From Rhizobacter terrae (lineage in GTDB: Bacteria > Pseudomonadota > Gammaproteobacteria > Burkholderiales > Burkholderiaceae_C), in assembly GCF_003852895.1 (NCBI RefSeq), contig NZ_QUSW01000009.1:241217-305216 (forward strand): a stretch of 64,000 nt of DNA. The letters run 5' to 3'. Position 1 is the stretch's first letter; each line of letters begins with the position of its first letter. The notes under the pieces were generated by a model. It saw only the letters and a list, made by a program, of their open reading frames with translations, did no database searches and had not been told where the DNA came from. Made by a program: the position numbers and the translations under genes. Positions 28,795 to 37,192 of the stretch are shown in pieces.

Positions 28795-29762
28795 GCACCG
28801 GAGCGCCATCGCTGAAAGTGCGCGTCCAGTCGCGCACGGTGGAAGCGCAGGACATCGTCAGCTTCGAGCTCGTGTCGGCCGACGGCAAGCCGCTGCCGGC
28901 GTTCTCCGCCGGCTCGCACATCGACGTGCCGGCGGCGCCGGGCATCACCCGGCAGTACTCGCTGTGCAACGAACCCGGCGAGCCCGACCGCTACCAGATC
29001 GCCGTGCTGCGCGAGCCGTCCTCGCGCGGCGGGTCGGCCGGCATGCACGAGCGGCTGAAGGTGGGCGACGTGATCGAGATCAGCGCGCCACGCAACCACT
29101 TCCCGCTGGCCCACGAGGCGGCGAAGAGCCTGCTGCTGGCCGGCGGCATCGGCGTCACGCCCATCCTGTGCATGGCCGAGCGGCTGTCGGCGGTGGGCGC
29201 GGAGTTCGAGATGCACTACTGCACGCGGTCGAAGGAACGCATGGCCTTCGCCGATCGCATCGGGCGCTCGCGCTTCGCGGACCGCGTTCGCTTCCACTTC
29301 GACGATGGGCCTGCGGACCAGAAGCTGGACATCCCTGCCCTGCTGGCCGCGCCCCAGGCCGGAACGCACCTCTACGTCTGCGGCCCCAAGGGCTTCATGG
29401 ACGCCGTGCTCAACACCGCGCGCGAGCGCGGCTGGCCGGCATCGCAGCTGCATTGCGAGTACTTCTCCGCCGAGGTGACGCACTCCGCCAGCGACCAGAC
29501 CTTCGAGGTGCAGATCGCCAGCACGGGCCAGATCATCATCGTGCCCAGCGACAAGACCGTCGTGCAGGCGCTCACCGAAGCCGGCGTGGAGGTGCAGACC
29601 TCCTGCGAGCAAGGCGTGTGCGGCACCTGCCTCACGCGCGTGCTCGAAGGCATGCCGGATCACAAGGACATGTACCTCACGCCGGAGGAGCAGGCGGTGA
29701 ACGACCAGTTCACGCCGTGCTGCTCACGCGCGAAAAGCGCAAGGCTGATCCTGGACTTGTAG
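28791..29762 (+). CDS. vanB: Vanillate O-demethylase reductase subunit
   Basis: A 323-residue phthalate-dioxygenase-type reductase. An FMN/NAD(P)H-binding ferredoxin-reductase module (SAGSHIDVPAAPG, RQYSLCNEP, LLLAGGIGVTPIL, YVCGPKGFMDAVL) is followed by a C-terminal plant-type [2Fe-2S] ferredoxin with CEQGVCGTCLTRV and a final CCSRAKS. It passes electrons from NAD(P)H to the Rieske centre of VanA. The ATG overlaps the vanA stop. No VanR-type GntR gene follows, so control may come from the PcaQ-like regulator at the head of the operon. Confidence 0.95.
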   Translation: MSTGAPSLKVRVQSRTVEAQDIVSFELVSADGKPLPAFSAGSHIDVPAAPGITRQYSLCNEPGEPDRYQIAVLREPSSRGGSAGMHERLKVGDVIEISAPRNHFPLAHEAAKSLLLAGGIGVTPILCMAERLSAVGAEFEMHYCTRSKERMAFADRIGRSRFADRVRFHFDDGPADQKLDIPALLAAPQAGTHLYVCGPKGFMDAVLNTARERGWPASQLHCEYFSAEVTHSASDQTFEVQIASTGQIIIVPSDKTVVQALTEAGVEVQTSCEQGVCGTCLTRVLEGMPDHKDMYLTPEEQAVNDQFTPCCSRAKSARLILDL

Positions 29763-29875
29763 GCCCGCCTGCCGGCGGCCGTTCCGACGCCACGGCAGAC
29801 GAAGCACAAAATATCAAGACGCCACGCGAGGCGATGCATAAGCTGCGGACCTTCTTCACCCCAGGAGCCTGCAGC

Positions 29876-30262
29876 ATGGATGCCCCGACCGCCTCGCCTT
29901 CCCCCCGCCTCGCCGATTCCCGCCAGACATGGGAGACCTACACCGCCGCCTGGAAGCCCGAGAACCTGGCACGGCGGCGCGGCCTCTTCGAGCTGACGCT
30001 GAGCCGGGACTGCGAGTACCGCGACCCCCTGGTGCATGCCATCGGCTGGGACGCGCTGGACAACTACATGCAGGACTTCCAGCGCCAGGTTCCCGGCGGC
30101 CATTTCGTCACCACGTGGTTCGTCGCCCACCACGATCGCAGCGTCGCGAAATGGGAGATGCGCGGCGCCGATGGCAGCGTGCTCGGCCACGGCGTGAGCT
30201 ATGCTGAATACGCCGATGATGGCAAGCTGCGCGCCATGAACGGCTTCTTCGACACGCCATGA
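29876..30262 (+). CDS. NTF2-like fold protein
   Basis: A 128-residue protein from the ATG at 29876, preceded by AGGAG. NTF2/SnoaL-like features include an N-terminal helix (WETYTAAWKPENLARRRGLF), CEYRDPLVHAIGWDAL, and the strand run VTTWFVAHHDRSVAKWEMRG. Such proteins often act on or bind small organics. It is separated from vanB by 113 bases and translationally coupled (ATGA) to the AraC-GyrI gene downstream, so a role tied to that regulator, for example protection against or binding of its ligand, is likelier than one in vanillate use. Confidence 0.78.
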   Translation: MDAPTASPSPRLADSRQTWETYTAAWKPENLARRRGLFELTLSRDCEYRDPLVHAIGWDALDNYMQDFQRQVPGGHFVTTWFVAHHDRSVAKWEMRGADGSVLGHGVSYAEYADDGKLRAMNGFFDTP

Positions 30263-31197
30263 CCCCTGCCCCGGCGAGCCAGGGCGTGCCGCTGGACTAC
30301 CTGGCCTGCGTGCGCCGCGGCATCGACCACATCGAGCGCCATCTGGACGACGAGATCGCGCTGGCCGATGTCGGACGCGCCGCCGGGCTGAGCCAATGGC
30401 ATTTCCAGCGCATCTTCAAGGCCCTGACCAACGAGACGCTGAAGACCTACATCCGCTCCCGCCGGTTGGCCTGCGCTCTGGCGGCCCTGCGCGATCCGCA
30501 GGCCCGCATCATCGACATTGCACTGGCGGCGGGCTTCGAAAGCCAGGAGAGCTTCACCCGGGCCTTTCGCAAGGTCTACCGCATGACGCCGGGCCAGTAC
30601 CGCCGCATCGGGTCTCGCAGCCTGTTCCCGGCCAAGCCGGAATTCAATGCGGACTACCTGCAGCACCTGCACCAGGGCGTGTCGCTGACGCCCAGCCTGC
30701 AGCACTGGCCCGCACAGCGCGTCGTCGGCTTGCACACACGCTTCTTCGGCGTCGATTCGGACAAGAACAACCTGGCCCACAAACTGCCGCCCTTGTGGGA
30801 CGCATTCCTCGCCCGGATGGGCGACATCGGTGGCCGCGTGCCAGGGCCGGGCCGCGTGGCGTACGGCCTGCTGCGCCCCGTTGACGACGAGTCCGACCAA
30901 TTACACTACGTGGCCTGCGTGCCGGTGACCGGCGATGCGGACGTGCCGGCCGGCATGGTGTCGCTGAGCTTGCCGGCAGCGTCCCATGCCCGCTTCATCC
31001 ACCGCGGACCGGTATCCACACTCGACCACACGGTGAACTACGCGTACTCAAGCTGGCTGCTCGGCAGCGGCCATCAGCACGACGGCGGCTGGGACGTCGA
31101 GGTCTACGGCGAGCAATACCATCCCACCGATCCCGGCTCGGTGATTCACTACGCCATGCCGATCAATTCAGCGCAGACCACACCCGCTGCGCAATGA
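30259..31197 (+). CDS. AraC family regulator with GyrI-like effector domain
   Basis: A 312-residue protein: N-terminal AraC domain (IALADVGRAAGLSQWHFQRI and IDIALAAGFESQESFTRAFR) and C-terminal GyrI/SOUL-like ligand domain (LQHWPAQRVVGLHTRFFG and ARFIHRGPVSTLDHTVNYAY). It has the same layout as the gene at 10282 but is clearly diverged in sequence. It overlaps the NTF2-like gene by 4 bases. It is likely a sensor of a hydrophobic or cationic compound that controls its own operon; the inducer is unknown. Confidence 0.9.
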   Translation: MTPAPASQGVPLDYLACVRRGIDHIERHLDDEIALADVGRAAGLSQWHFQRIFKALTNETLKTYIRSRRLACALAALRDPQARIIDIALAAGFESQESFTRAFRKVYRMTPGQYRRIGSRSLFPAKPEFNADYLQHLHQGVSLTPSLQHWPAQRVVGLHTRFFGVDSDKNNLAHKLPPLWDAFLARMGDIGGRVPGPGRVAYGLLRPVDDESDQLHYVACVPVTGDADVPAGMVSLSLPAASHARFIHRGPVSTLDHTVNYAYSSWLLGSGHQHDGGWDVEVYGEQYHPTDPGSVIHYAMPINSAQTTPAAQ

Positions 31198-31212
31198 AAC
31201 CGAACCGCAGGG

Positions 31213-31389
31213 TCAGAGCACCGTTCTCCCCAGCCCCCGGTTGTCTTCCACCGACACCGGATGCCCCAGTTGGCGAAACCACGTCGCCCAGTTCTCCACC
31301 ACCGTCTTGTCGGGGTGCCACGGGCCGAACGCGAAGGTGTCGCGTTGCCGGCGCGCAGTCTTGGAGAAAACGACTCGCCAGAGAATCAT
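31213..31389 (-). CDS. Small uncharacterised protein, 58 residues
   Basis: A complete reverse-strand frame from the ATG at 31389 to the TGA at 31213. The protein starts MILWRVVFSKTARRQRDTF and ends NRGLGRTVL, with a central GPWHPDKTVVENWATWF. The spacing to the convergent AraC-GyrI gene (15 bases) and strongly GC-biased third positions are those of a real gene, and the protein has a balanced, globular-looking composition. No clear ribosome site precedes it. No family is recognised. It could also be the surviving end of a longer gene, since the upstream 130 bases hold no gene. Confidence 0.5.
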   Translation of the reverse strand: MILWRVVFSKTARRQRDTFAFGPWHPDKTVVENWATWFRQLGHPVSVEDNRGLGRTVL

Positions 31390-31464
31390 GGGGGTACTGC
31401 TTGGGAAATACGCCGGATGACAGCCGGCGACCTCCGGAATTATCGGAAAGCCCGCACGTTCGTT

Positions 31465-31483
31465 AGCGTGAATGCATCACGCT
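31465..31483. promoter_or_regulatory. Perfect 7-bp inverted repeat
   Basis: AGCGTGA, spacer ATGCA, TCACGCT. It lies in the 139-base gene-free stretch between two reverse-strand genes, about 75 bases upstream of the 58-residue gene. Candidate operator or small hairpin; no regulator can be named. Confidence 0.35.
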
Positions 31484-31528
31484 CGGCGCCCTGCCCCCCT
31501 CACGGACGTGCGGTCTTCGTCTGCACAC

Positions 31529-32035
31529 TCAATGCATGCGGACTTCCCCATGGTCGCCGCGATGCTTCACCGGCTCGCCGGTCACGGCGGCGCGGGCCAT
31601 GTCCCACAGCTGGACCAGCTTGCTGGCCTTCACGTCCCAGTAGTTCGCGTGGCTGATGCGCACGCGGACCAGCGCGCAGTCGGGGTCGTCCACGCCGTCC
31701 TTGAAGTAGGCCTCGTTCAGCTTGGACCACAGGCGCCGCTTGACCGCCATGTCTTCCACCAGCCGCGCCTTGCCGGACACCGAGACGTAGGCGTCCTTGC
31801 CCGGGTCGGCGTAGGTCACGTTCACCTCCTCGGACTGCTCCAGGTCGTGCACCGGGTCGCCGGCGCGCGACATGAAGAACCACAGGCTGTCGTCCTCGTC
31901 GATGGCCTTGTTCTGGGTGGTCATGGGGCGCGAGTGCAGGTGGCCGTTGTCGTGCCGCGTGGTGAACATGCCAAAGCGCATGTCCTTGATGAGATCCCAG
32001 AGTTTTTCTCTTTGGCTGGCGTCGTGGTCGCTCAT
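31529..32035 (-). CDS. Pyridoxamine-5'-phosphate-oxidase-like (general stress protein 26 type)
   Basis: A 168-residue flavin-fold split-barrel protein from the ATG at 32035, preceded by AAGGAG. Motifs: MRFGMFTTRHDNGHLHSRPM at the start of the barrel, SLWFFMSRAGDPVHDL, VNVTYADPGKDAYVSVSG, and a C-terminal tail (YWDVKASKLVQLWDMARA). Proteins of this group bind FMN or FAD and are induced by stress; the substrate is unknown. Upstream is a 245-base divergent promoter region shared with the PBP7-type gene. Confidence 0.86.
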   Translation of the reverse strand: MSDHDASQREKLWDLIKDMRFGMFTTRHDNGHLHSRPMTTQNKAIDEDDSLWFFMSRAGDPVHDLEQSEEVNVTYADPGKDAYVSVSGKARLVEDMAVKRRLWSKLNEAYFKDGVDDPDCALVRVRISHANYWDVKASKLVQLWDMARAAVTGEPVKHRGDHGEVRMH

Positions 32036-32280
32036 GCGGGCTCCTTGAATGTCGGCGCGGGATTGCGCCGCTGCCCCTGTCGAGCAAGGCCCATTCCCCA
32101 CGAATATCACGTTCGCACCGTGTAGTTCTTTCACTCGCATGAAGTTCTTCGCGAAGAAGACGAAAAAAGTCTCGTGAACCAGGGAACAAGCGCAACTACA
32201 CGTAGTCGGAATCCGCCATGTGCGCGTTGGCTCTAGCACGCGCGCAAGCCCTGTTGTCGTTTTTTCACTCCCGCACCGCC

Positions 32281-33159
32281 ATGCTCAGAACTGCAGTACT
32301 CGCCTTGTTCATCGGCCTTGGATCCGCGGCGGTCCATGCCGCGCCGCTCTCGCTGCCGGACATCGAGTCCGCCCATGCGCTGGTAATGGACGAGGAAAGC
32401 GGCGAGGTGCTGCTGGAGAAGGACGCCGACACCGCAGCACCCATCGCGTCGATGACCAAGCTGATGACGGCCATGGTGGTGCTGGACGCGAAGCTGCCGC
32501 CCTACGACGTGATCCGCATCGACCGGGCGGACCTGGACACCCTCAAGCACACCCACTCCGGCGTGCCGGTGGGCGCGGTGCTCCCGCGCCGCACCCTCAT
32601 CGAGATCGCGCTGATGTCTTCGGACAACCACGCCGCCGCCGCGCTGGCGCGCACCTACCCGGGCGGCATGCCGGCCTTCCTCGCGGCCACGCAAAAGAAG
32701 ATCACCGAGCTGAAGCTGGAGAACACCGGCCTCGTGGAGCCCACGGGCCTGTCGCCCGAGAACCATGCGACGGCGCACGACATGGCCAAGATCCTGCGCG
32801 CGGCGTCGTCCTACCCCGAGATCGTCGAAGCCACCAGCCAGTCCAGCAGCCGCATCGCGGTGAACGGCCGCGGCCGGATGTTCCACAACACCAACAAGTT
32901 CGTGGGCCAGCCGGGCTGGGACATCTCGGTGTCCAAGACGGGCTTCACCAATGAAGCCGGCCGCTGCCTGAGCATGCGGCTGGAGGCCGCGGGCCGCAAG
33001 CTGCTGGTGGTGCTCATGGGCGCGATGGCCGGCTCCGAGCGGGCGGTGGACGTGCTCAACATCCATCGCATGGTGGCAGGCGACGTACCCGCACCGATGG
33101 TGCAGCCCGTGAGGGCCGTGCGATCGGTCACCAGCAAGCGGCCGCAGCACCGCGTCTGA
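32281..33159 (+). CDS. pbpG: D-alanyl-D-alanine endopeptidase (PBP7 type)
   Basis: A 292-residue periplasmic penicillin-binding protein from the ATG at 32281 (signal peptide ending AVHAAPL). The active-site triad of motifs is present: SMTK with nucleophile Ser57 and Lys60, SSDN as the SxN motif, and SKTGFTNEAG as the KTG motif. The length fits PBP7/8-type enzymes that cut cross-links in peptidoglycan. It lies divergent from the stress protein gene and converges on the PAS-HisKA-REC gene. Confidence 0.9.
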   Translation: MLRTAVLALFIGLGSAAVHAAPLSLPDIESAHALVMDEESGEVLLEKDADTAAPIASMTKLMTAMVVLDAKLPPYDVIRIDRADLDTLKHTHSGVPVGAVLPRRTLIEIALMSSDNHAAAALARTYPGGMPAFLAATQKKITELKLENTGLVEPTGLSPENHATAHDMAKILRAASSYPEIVEATSQSSSRIAVNGRGRMFHNTNKFVGQPGWDISVSKTGFTNEAGRCLSMRLEAAGRKLLVVLMGAMAGSERAVDVLNIHRMVAGDVPAPMVQPVRAVRSVTSKRPQHRV

Positions 33160-33166
33160 GAACGCC

Positions 33167-34174
33167 TCAGGCCGGCCGGATCACCAGGCCGGCGGCCCGC
33201 ATCTGGGCCAGCCATTCGTTCGGGTCGGCGGTCTTGTCCACGCACAGGTCGAAGCCGGCCTGCTTCGCGTGGTCGCGCCAGGCGTCGTTGAGGGACACGC
33301 CGCTCATCATCACGATCACCATGTCGCCGGGCGGATGCGAGGCGCGCAACTGCTTGGCCGCATCCACGCCCGACAGGCGCGGCATGTGCAGGTCCAGCAG
33401 CACGTAGCGCGGCTTCCATTCGTTGGCCACCGCCACGGCGGCCTCGCCGTCGGAGACGGTGCGCACCTCATAGCCTTCCACGCGCAGCAGCGCCACGATG
33501 GACTGCTGCACGAGTTCGCTGTCGTCGGCCACGAGCACACGGGCGCCCCGGTCGTGCGGCAGTGCCGACGGATCCGCCAAGGCGGGTGCCATGAACGGGC
33601 CGGCCGGCGCGCTCGCAGGCGCATCGCGCAATCCGCGTCCGATGGCCTGCAGGCGATCGATCATCCCGACCAGCTCGACGATCTGCCGATCCATGATCTC
33701 GCGCGCCCGCTCCTTCGTCGCGTCGGCCACGGTGGGCCGCTTCAGCAACTCCAGCGCGGTGCGCAGCGGCGCCAGCGGATTGCGCATGTCGTGTGCCAGC
33801 CGGGCCAGGTCCTCGCCACGTCGCCGATCGCTCGCCACCTGCGCGCTCACGTCGACGAACTGCAGCGTCCAGCCGCCGCGGACCACGGGCGACACGCGCA
33901 GGCTGAAGCTTCGCTCGCCCAGCACCAGCGGCGCAGCCAGCGTCTGCGCCTCGCCGGTCGCCATGGCGTCGTGGATGGCCTCGCTCGATGCGGCCAGCAC
34001 GGGCGCCGCATCGAGCAACCCGCGCCCGATGATCAGCTCGCAGTCCAGCCCCAGCATGTCCTGCACGGCGCTGTTGCAATGCACCACGCAACCGGCGGCA
34101 TCCAGCGCCATGAAGCCATCGATCAGGCTGTCCAGCCAAAGGTGTTCGTTGCTCACAGGCCCGGACTGTGCCAC
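33167..34174 (-). CDS. PAS - HisKA dimerisation - receiver protein lacking the ATPase domain
   Basis: A 335-residue cytoplasmic protein. A PAS domain (~10-110) is followed by a HisKA-type helical hairpin with a conserved His128 (LARLAHDMRNPLAPLRTALE). Directly after a short Pro/Ala linker (~180-208) comes a receiver domain (RVLVADDSELVQ, phospho-acceptor Asp261 in VLLDLHMP). There is no HATPase_c domain: no N box or glycine boxes, and no room for the ~110 residues. It cannot autophosphorylate, so it may be phosphorylated in trans or act as a dimeric receiver with a sensory PAS. A good terminator lies just upstream, so it has its own promoter. Confidence 0.82.
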   Translation of the reverse strand: MAQSGPVSNEHLWLDSLIDGFMALDAAGCVVHCNSAVQDMLGLDCELIIGRGLLDAAPVLAASSEAIHDAMATGEAQTLAAPLVLGERSFSLRVSPVVRGGWTLQFVDVSAQVASDRRRGEDLARLAHDMRNPLAPLRTALELLKRPTVADATKERAREIMDRQIVELVGMIDRLQAIGRGLRDAPASAPAGPFMAPALADPSALPHDRGARVLVADDSELVQQSIVALLRVEGYEVRTVSDGEAAVAVANEWKPRYVLLDLHMPRLSGVDAAKQLRASHPPGDMVIVMMSGVSLNDAWRDHAKQAGFDLCVDKTADPNEWLAQMRAAGLVIRPA

Positions 34175-34189
34175 AGCGTAACGGGCATG

Positions 34190-34214
34190 AAAAAGCGGCG
34201 CCGTGGCGCCGCTT
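34190..34214 (-). terminator. Intrinsic terminator (reverse strand)
   Basis: The stem arms are 10 bp (34193-34202 with 34205-34214) and are followed on the reverse strand by a T-run (TTTTTC). It ends the transcript of the 72-residue gene at 34238-34456 and insulates the PAS-HisKA-REC gene. Confidence 0.85.
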
Positions 34215-34237
34215 CGTCGTAGGGATTTTGGAGGAGG

Positions 34238-34456
34238 TCAGGCCACTGCCAGCCCCGCGCAGCGTTCGGCCATCACGGTTCCGGGATCCACCATGCCACG
34301 CTCGAGTTCCAGCATGGTCACGCGATCGATCTGCACGAAACGTTCGCCACCGTGGGTGCTCAGGCCGACGACCGGACGCATGTCGGCATCGCTGGCAAGA
34401 ACCACGCGGGCGTCGCCGCAATCGAGAAGAGTCTGCTGGATGGTGATGGCGTTCAT
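34238..34456 (-). CDS. Small uncharacterised protein, 72 residues
   Basis: Complete frame from the ATG at 34456 to the TGA at 34238, followed 24 bases later by a strong intrinsic terminator, which supports a real transcript. The protein begins MNAITIQQTLLDCGDARVVL and carries VGLSTHGGERFVQIDRVTML. It is cytoplasmic, with no signal peptide or helix of membrane type. No family is recognised. It is divergent from the cytochrome gene at 34526 with 69 bases between the start codons. Confidence 0.7.
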   Translation of the reverse strand: MNAITIQQTLLDCGDARVVLASDADMRPVVGLSTHGGERFVQIDRVTMLELERGMVDPGTVMAERCAGLAVA

Positions 34457-34525
34457 GCTCGGGGGAGAATGTGTCCTCGGTGCAGTGAATGTATCCAATC
34501 GAAACATCAGTTTGAAGGGCCGAAG

Positions 34526-35272
34526 ATGCCGCTCGCGAATCGAAAGAGACCCAGTGTGAGGAAGTTCGCGATCCGCTCCGGCCTGGTGCTGGCAGGAGCG
34601 ATGTTCGCCGCCTTGGCGCATGCCCAGGCGGTGGCGGTTGCACAGGAAGTCGACACCATCGCCGAGCGCACGCGCCCGTGCACCGCCTGCCACGGCAAGG
34701 AAGGCCGCGCCACGCCGGATGGCTACTTTCCGCGCATCGCCGGCAAGCCTGCCGGCTATCTCTACAACCAGCTCGTGAACTTCCGAGAAGGCCGGCGCCA
34801 GAACGGGCCGATGACCTACCTCGTGCAGCACATGTCCGATGCCTACCTGCGCGAGATCGCGGCGCACTTCTCGTCGCTGGACCTGCCGTATCCGCCCTCG
34901 CCCCAGTTGCCGTTGCCGGCCGAGGTGCTTCAGCGTGGCGAGACGCTTGCGCTTCAAGGCGACGCACAACGCAAGGTGCCTGCCTGCGTGCAGTGCCACG
35001 GCTCGGCGCTGACCGGCGTGTCGCCTGCCATGCCGGGCCTGCTGGGCCTGCCGCGCGACTATGTGATCAGCCAGTTCGGCGCCTGGCGCACTGGCCAGCG
35101 CAAGGCGGCACAACCGGACTGCATGGCGCAGGTCACGCAACGCCTGGCGCCGCAGGACATCGCGGCCGTCGCCGGCTGGCTGTCCACTCGCCCGCTGCCC
35201 ACGCCGGCCAAGCCGGCGAGCAGCATCGCGATGCCGCTGCCGATGGATTGCGGAAGCGGGCCCACGCGATGA
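34526..35272 (+). CDS. Di-haem cytochrome c (c4 type)
   Basis: A 248-residue periplasmic protein from the ATG at 34526, with a signal peptide (GAMFAALAHAQA). Two haem-attachment motifs, CTACH and CVQCH, each lie in a c4-like fold (DGYFPRIAGKPAGYLYNQL, and later GLPRDYVISQFGAWR). C4-type cytochromes carry electrons between dehydrogenases and terminal oxidases. The stop overlaps the next gene's start (ATGA), so it is made together with the tri-haem cytochrome, perhaps as one electron chain. No dehydrogenase flavoprotein gene is adjacent. Confidence 0.88.
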   Translation: MPLANRKRPSVRKFAIRSGLVLAGAMFAALAHAQAVAVAQEVDTIAERTRPCTACHGKEGRATPDGYFPRIAGKPAGYLYNQLVNFREGRRQNGPMTYLVQHMSDAYLREIAAHFSSLDLPYPPSPQLPLPAEVLQRGETLALQGDAQRKVPACVQCHGSALTGVSPAMPGLLGLPRDYVISQFGAWRTGQRKAAQPDCMAQVTQRLAPQDIAAVAGWLSTRPLPTPAKPASSIAMPLPMDCGSGPTR

Positions 35273-36534
35273 GCACACGCCGCATCAAGATCCTGGCCGC
35301 GGTGCTCGGCACGCTGCTGATGCTTGCCGCCATCGTGGCCGCGCTCAACTTGCGCGACGAGGTGGACGTGAACTCGCCGCCCGCGTGGAAGCCCACGCCC
35401 GAGCTCGCGCAGCGCGGCGCCTACCTCGCGCTGGCCGGCAACTGCGCCGCCTGCCACACCGCGCGTGGCGGCGCGGCGTACGCGGGGGGCCTCGGCATCG
35501 ACACGCCGTTCGGCACGGTCTTCGCCAGCAACATCACGCCGGACCCCGACACCGGCATCGGCCGGTGGACTGCCGCCGAGTTCTACCGCGCCATGCACAA
35601 CGGCCGCTCGCGCGATGGGCACCTGCTGTATCCGGCCTTCCCGTATCCCAACTTCACGCAGGTCACGCGCGAAGACAGCGACGCACTCTTCGCCTGGCTG
35701 CAAAGCCAGCCGCCGGTGAAGCAGGCGAACGCGCCGCACACGCTGCGTTTTCCGTACAACACGCAGGCCTCGCTGGCCGTGTGGCGTGCGATGTTCTTCG
35801 ACCCGGGCAACTACCGCGCCGATGCGGGCAGGAGCGCGCAGTGGAACCGCGGCTCCTACCTCGTGCGCGGCCTGGGCCATTGCAATGCCTGCCATGCCAG
35901 CCGCAACATCTTCGGCGCCACCAGCGAAAGGCTGGAACTGAGCGGTGGGCTCATCCCGATGCAGAAGTGGTATGCGCCGGCTCTCACCTCGTCGCGCGAG
36001 GCCGGCGTCGCGCAATGGGAGACGGCGCACGTCGTCGCCCTGCTGCGCGACGGCATCTCGCCGCGCGCATCGGTGATGGGCCCCATGGCCGAGGTCGTGT
36101 ACCGCAGCACGCAGCATCTCTCGGCCCACGACCTGGAGGCGATTGCCGTGTTCCTGAAGTCCTTGCCGCAGGCGCACGACTCGGCCCCCGCCGTCAAGCC
36201 GCTGGACCTCAGCTTGCTGAGCGAAGGCTCGAAGATCTACGAAAAGCACTGCGAGCAATGCCATGGCGACAAGGGGCAAGGCGTGAGCGGCGCCTACCCG
36301 GCCCTGGCCGGCAACCGCGCCGTGACCATGGGCAATCCGGCCAACCTCGTTCGCGCCGTGGTGAGCGGCGGCTACCCACCGACCACCATGGGGAACCCGC
36401 GCCCCTTCGGCATGCCGCCATTCGGGCAGGCGCTGGACGACAGCCAGATCGCCGCCGTGCTGAGCTACGTGCGGGCCTCGTGGGGCAATCAGGCACCGGC
36501 GGTCAGCACGCTGGAGGTGCTGCAGTTCCGGTGA
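35269..36534 (+). CDS. Tri-haem cytochrome c, alcohol/gluconate dehydrogenase subunit type
   Basis: A 421-residue membrane-anchored periplasmic protein: N-terminal helix (ILAAVLGTLLMLAAIVAAL), then three c-type haem sites CAACH, CNACH and CEQCH. The spacing and motifs (TPFGTVFASNITPDPDTGIG, FPYPNFTQVTREDSDALFAW) are those of the cytochrome subunit that passes electrons from periplasmic alcohol, aldehyde or gluconate dehydrogenases to ubiquinone. The catalytic subunit is not encoded nearby. It is coupled to the di-haem cytochrome gene upstream. Confidence 0.9.
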   Translation: MSTRRIKILAAVLGTLLMLAAIVAALNLRDEVDVNSPPAWKPTPELAQRGAYLALAGNCAACHTARGGAAYAGGLGIDTPFGTVFASNITPDPDTGIGRWTAAEFYRAMHNGRSRDGHLLYPAFPYPNFTQVTREDSDALFAWLQSQPPVKQANAPHTLRFPYNTQASLAVWRAMFFDPGNYRADAGRSAQWNRGSYLVRGLGHCNACHASRNIFGATSERLELSGGLIPMQKWYAPALTSSREAGVAQWETAHVVALLRDGISPRASVMGPMAEVVYRSTQHLSAHDLEAIAVFLKSLPQAHDSAPAVKPLDLSLLSEGSKIYEKHCEQCHGDKGQGVSGAYPALAGNRAVTMGNPANLVRAVVSGGYPPTTMGNPRPFGMPPFGQALDDSQIAAVLSYVRASWGNQAPAVSTLEVLQFR

Positions 36535-36572
36535 CGCCGCACGGCTGAAATTCCGGCGGCAACATCGACAAC

Positions 36573-36598
36573 AAAAAAGGCCGGCAGTGCCGGCCTTT
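36573..36598. terminator. Intrinsic terminator between convergent genes
   Basis: AAAGGCCGGC (36576-36585), loop AGT, GCCGGCCTTT (36589-36598). The T-run is longer for the reverse strand (TTTTTTGT), so it best serves the small reverse genes, while also lying 40 bases after the cytochrome gene. Confidence 0.8.
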
Positions 36599-36622
36599 GC
36601 TCATGCAGCGTCAGTGCGCCGG

Positions 36623-36874
36623 TCAACGGCGGCTGCTCTGGTCTCGGTCGCGGCTGGAGTCCTGGTCCATGTTGGAGCCGGACTTGCGATCGCTGTCGCT
36701 TTGCTGCTGGCGGCTCTGGTTGCCCGCCGAGCTGCGGTCGCTCTGCTGTTGGCGATTGCGGCCGCTTTGCTGCTCGTTCTGCGCCTGGCTGCGATCCTGG
36801 TCGCGCTGCTGGCTGCTCTGGTTGCGGGCTTCCTGGCCCTGCTCCTGCTGGTCATTGCGCTGTTGGTTGGCCAT
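36623..36874 (-). CDS. Small disordered hydrophilic protein, 83 residues
   Basis: From the ATG at 36874, preceded by ACAGGAGT (a good ribosome site), to a stop just before a reverse-strand terminator. The protein is almost wholly Gln, Arg, Ser, Asp, Asn and Gly (for example MANQQRNDQQEQGQEARNQ) with no hydrophobic core, so it should be intrinsically disordered, like desiccation- or stress-induced hydrophilins. The frame is coding rather than a chance repeat: it has a ribosome site, terminator and upstream partner gene. Function unknown. Confidence 0.72.
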   Translation of the reverse strand: MANQQRNDQQEQGQEARNQSSQQRDQDRSQAQNEQQSGRNRQQQSDRSSAGNQSRQQQSDSDRKSGSNMDQDSSRDRDQSSRR

Positions 36875-36963
36875 CTTCTGACTCCTGTTTCAAGAGCCGG
36901 CAACATCGCCGGACATCCCGTTGCAGCAACGCGTATGCCCAACAGTGCGCGTGCCGCACCGCG

Positions 36964-37161
36964 TCAGTGCTCGGTTCTCACCTCTTCGGGTGATGGAAAT
37001 TCTGCAGCACTGACCTGCTGCTGCAGCTTTCGCACGTGGTATTCGCGGGTGCGCTCGGCCGCGGCCAGTTGCTCTTTCGAGAGGCGAAAGCTCGTATTCC
37101 ACGAGGGGGCATCGCTTGGCTTGGCGGCGAGCCCATCGGACATTTCGGGGCGGTCAGTCAT
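36964..37161 (-). CDS. Small acidic protein, 65 residues, first gene behind a sigma-54-type promoter
   Basis: From the ATG at 37161, preceded by CGGAGGAAAC (strong ribosome site). The protein starts MTDRPEMSDGLAAKPSDAP and contains a helix (LSKEQLAAAERTREYHVRKL). It is soluble, acidic and without Cys. No family is recognised. It lies 32 bases downstream of a sigma-54-type -24/-12 element and 89 bases upstream of the disordered-protein gene; the two are likely co-expressed under stress or nutrient signals. Confidence 0.68.
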   Translation of the reverse strand: MTDRPEMSDGLAAKPSDAPSWNTSFRLSKEQLAAAERTREYHVRKLQQQVSAAEFPSPEEVRTEH

Positions 37162-37192
37162 CGTTTCCTCCGTGAACAGTTGGGGGTCTTTG

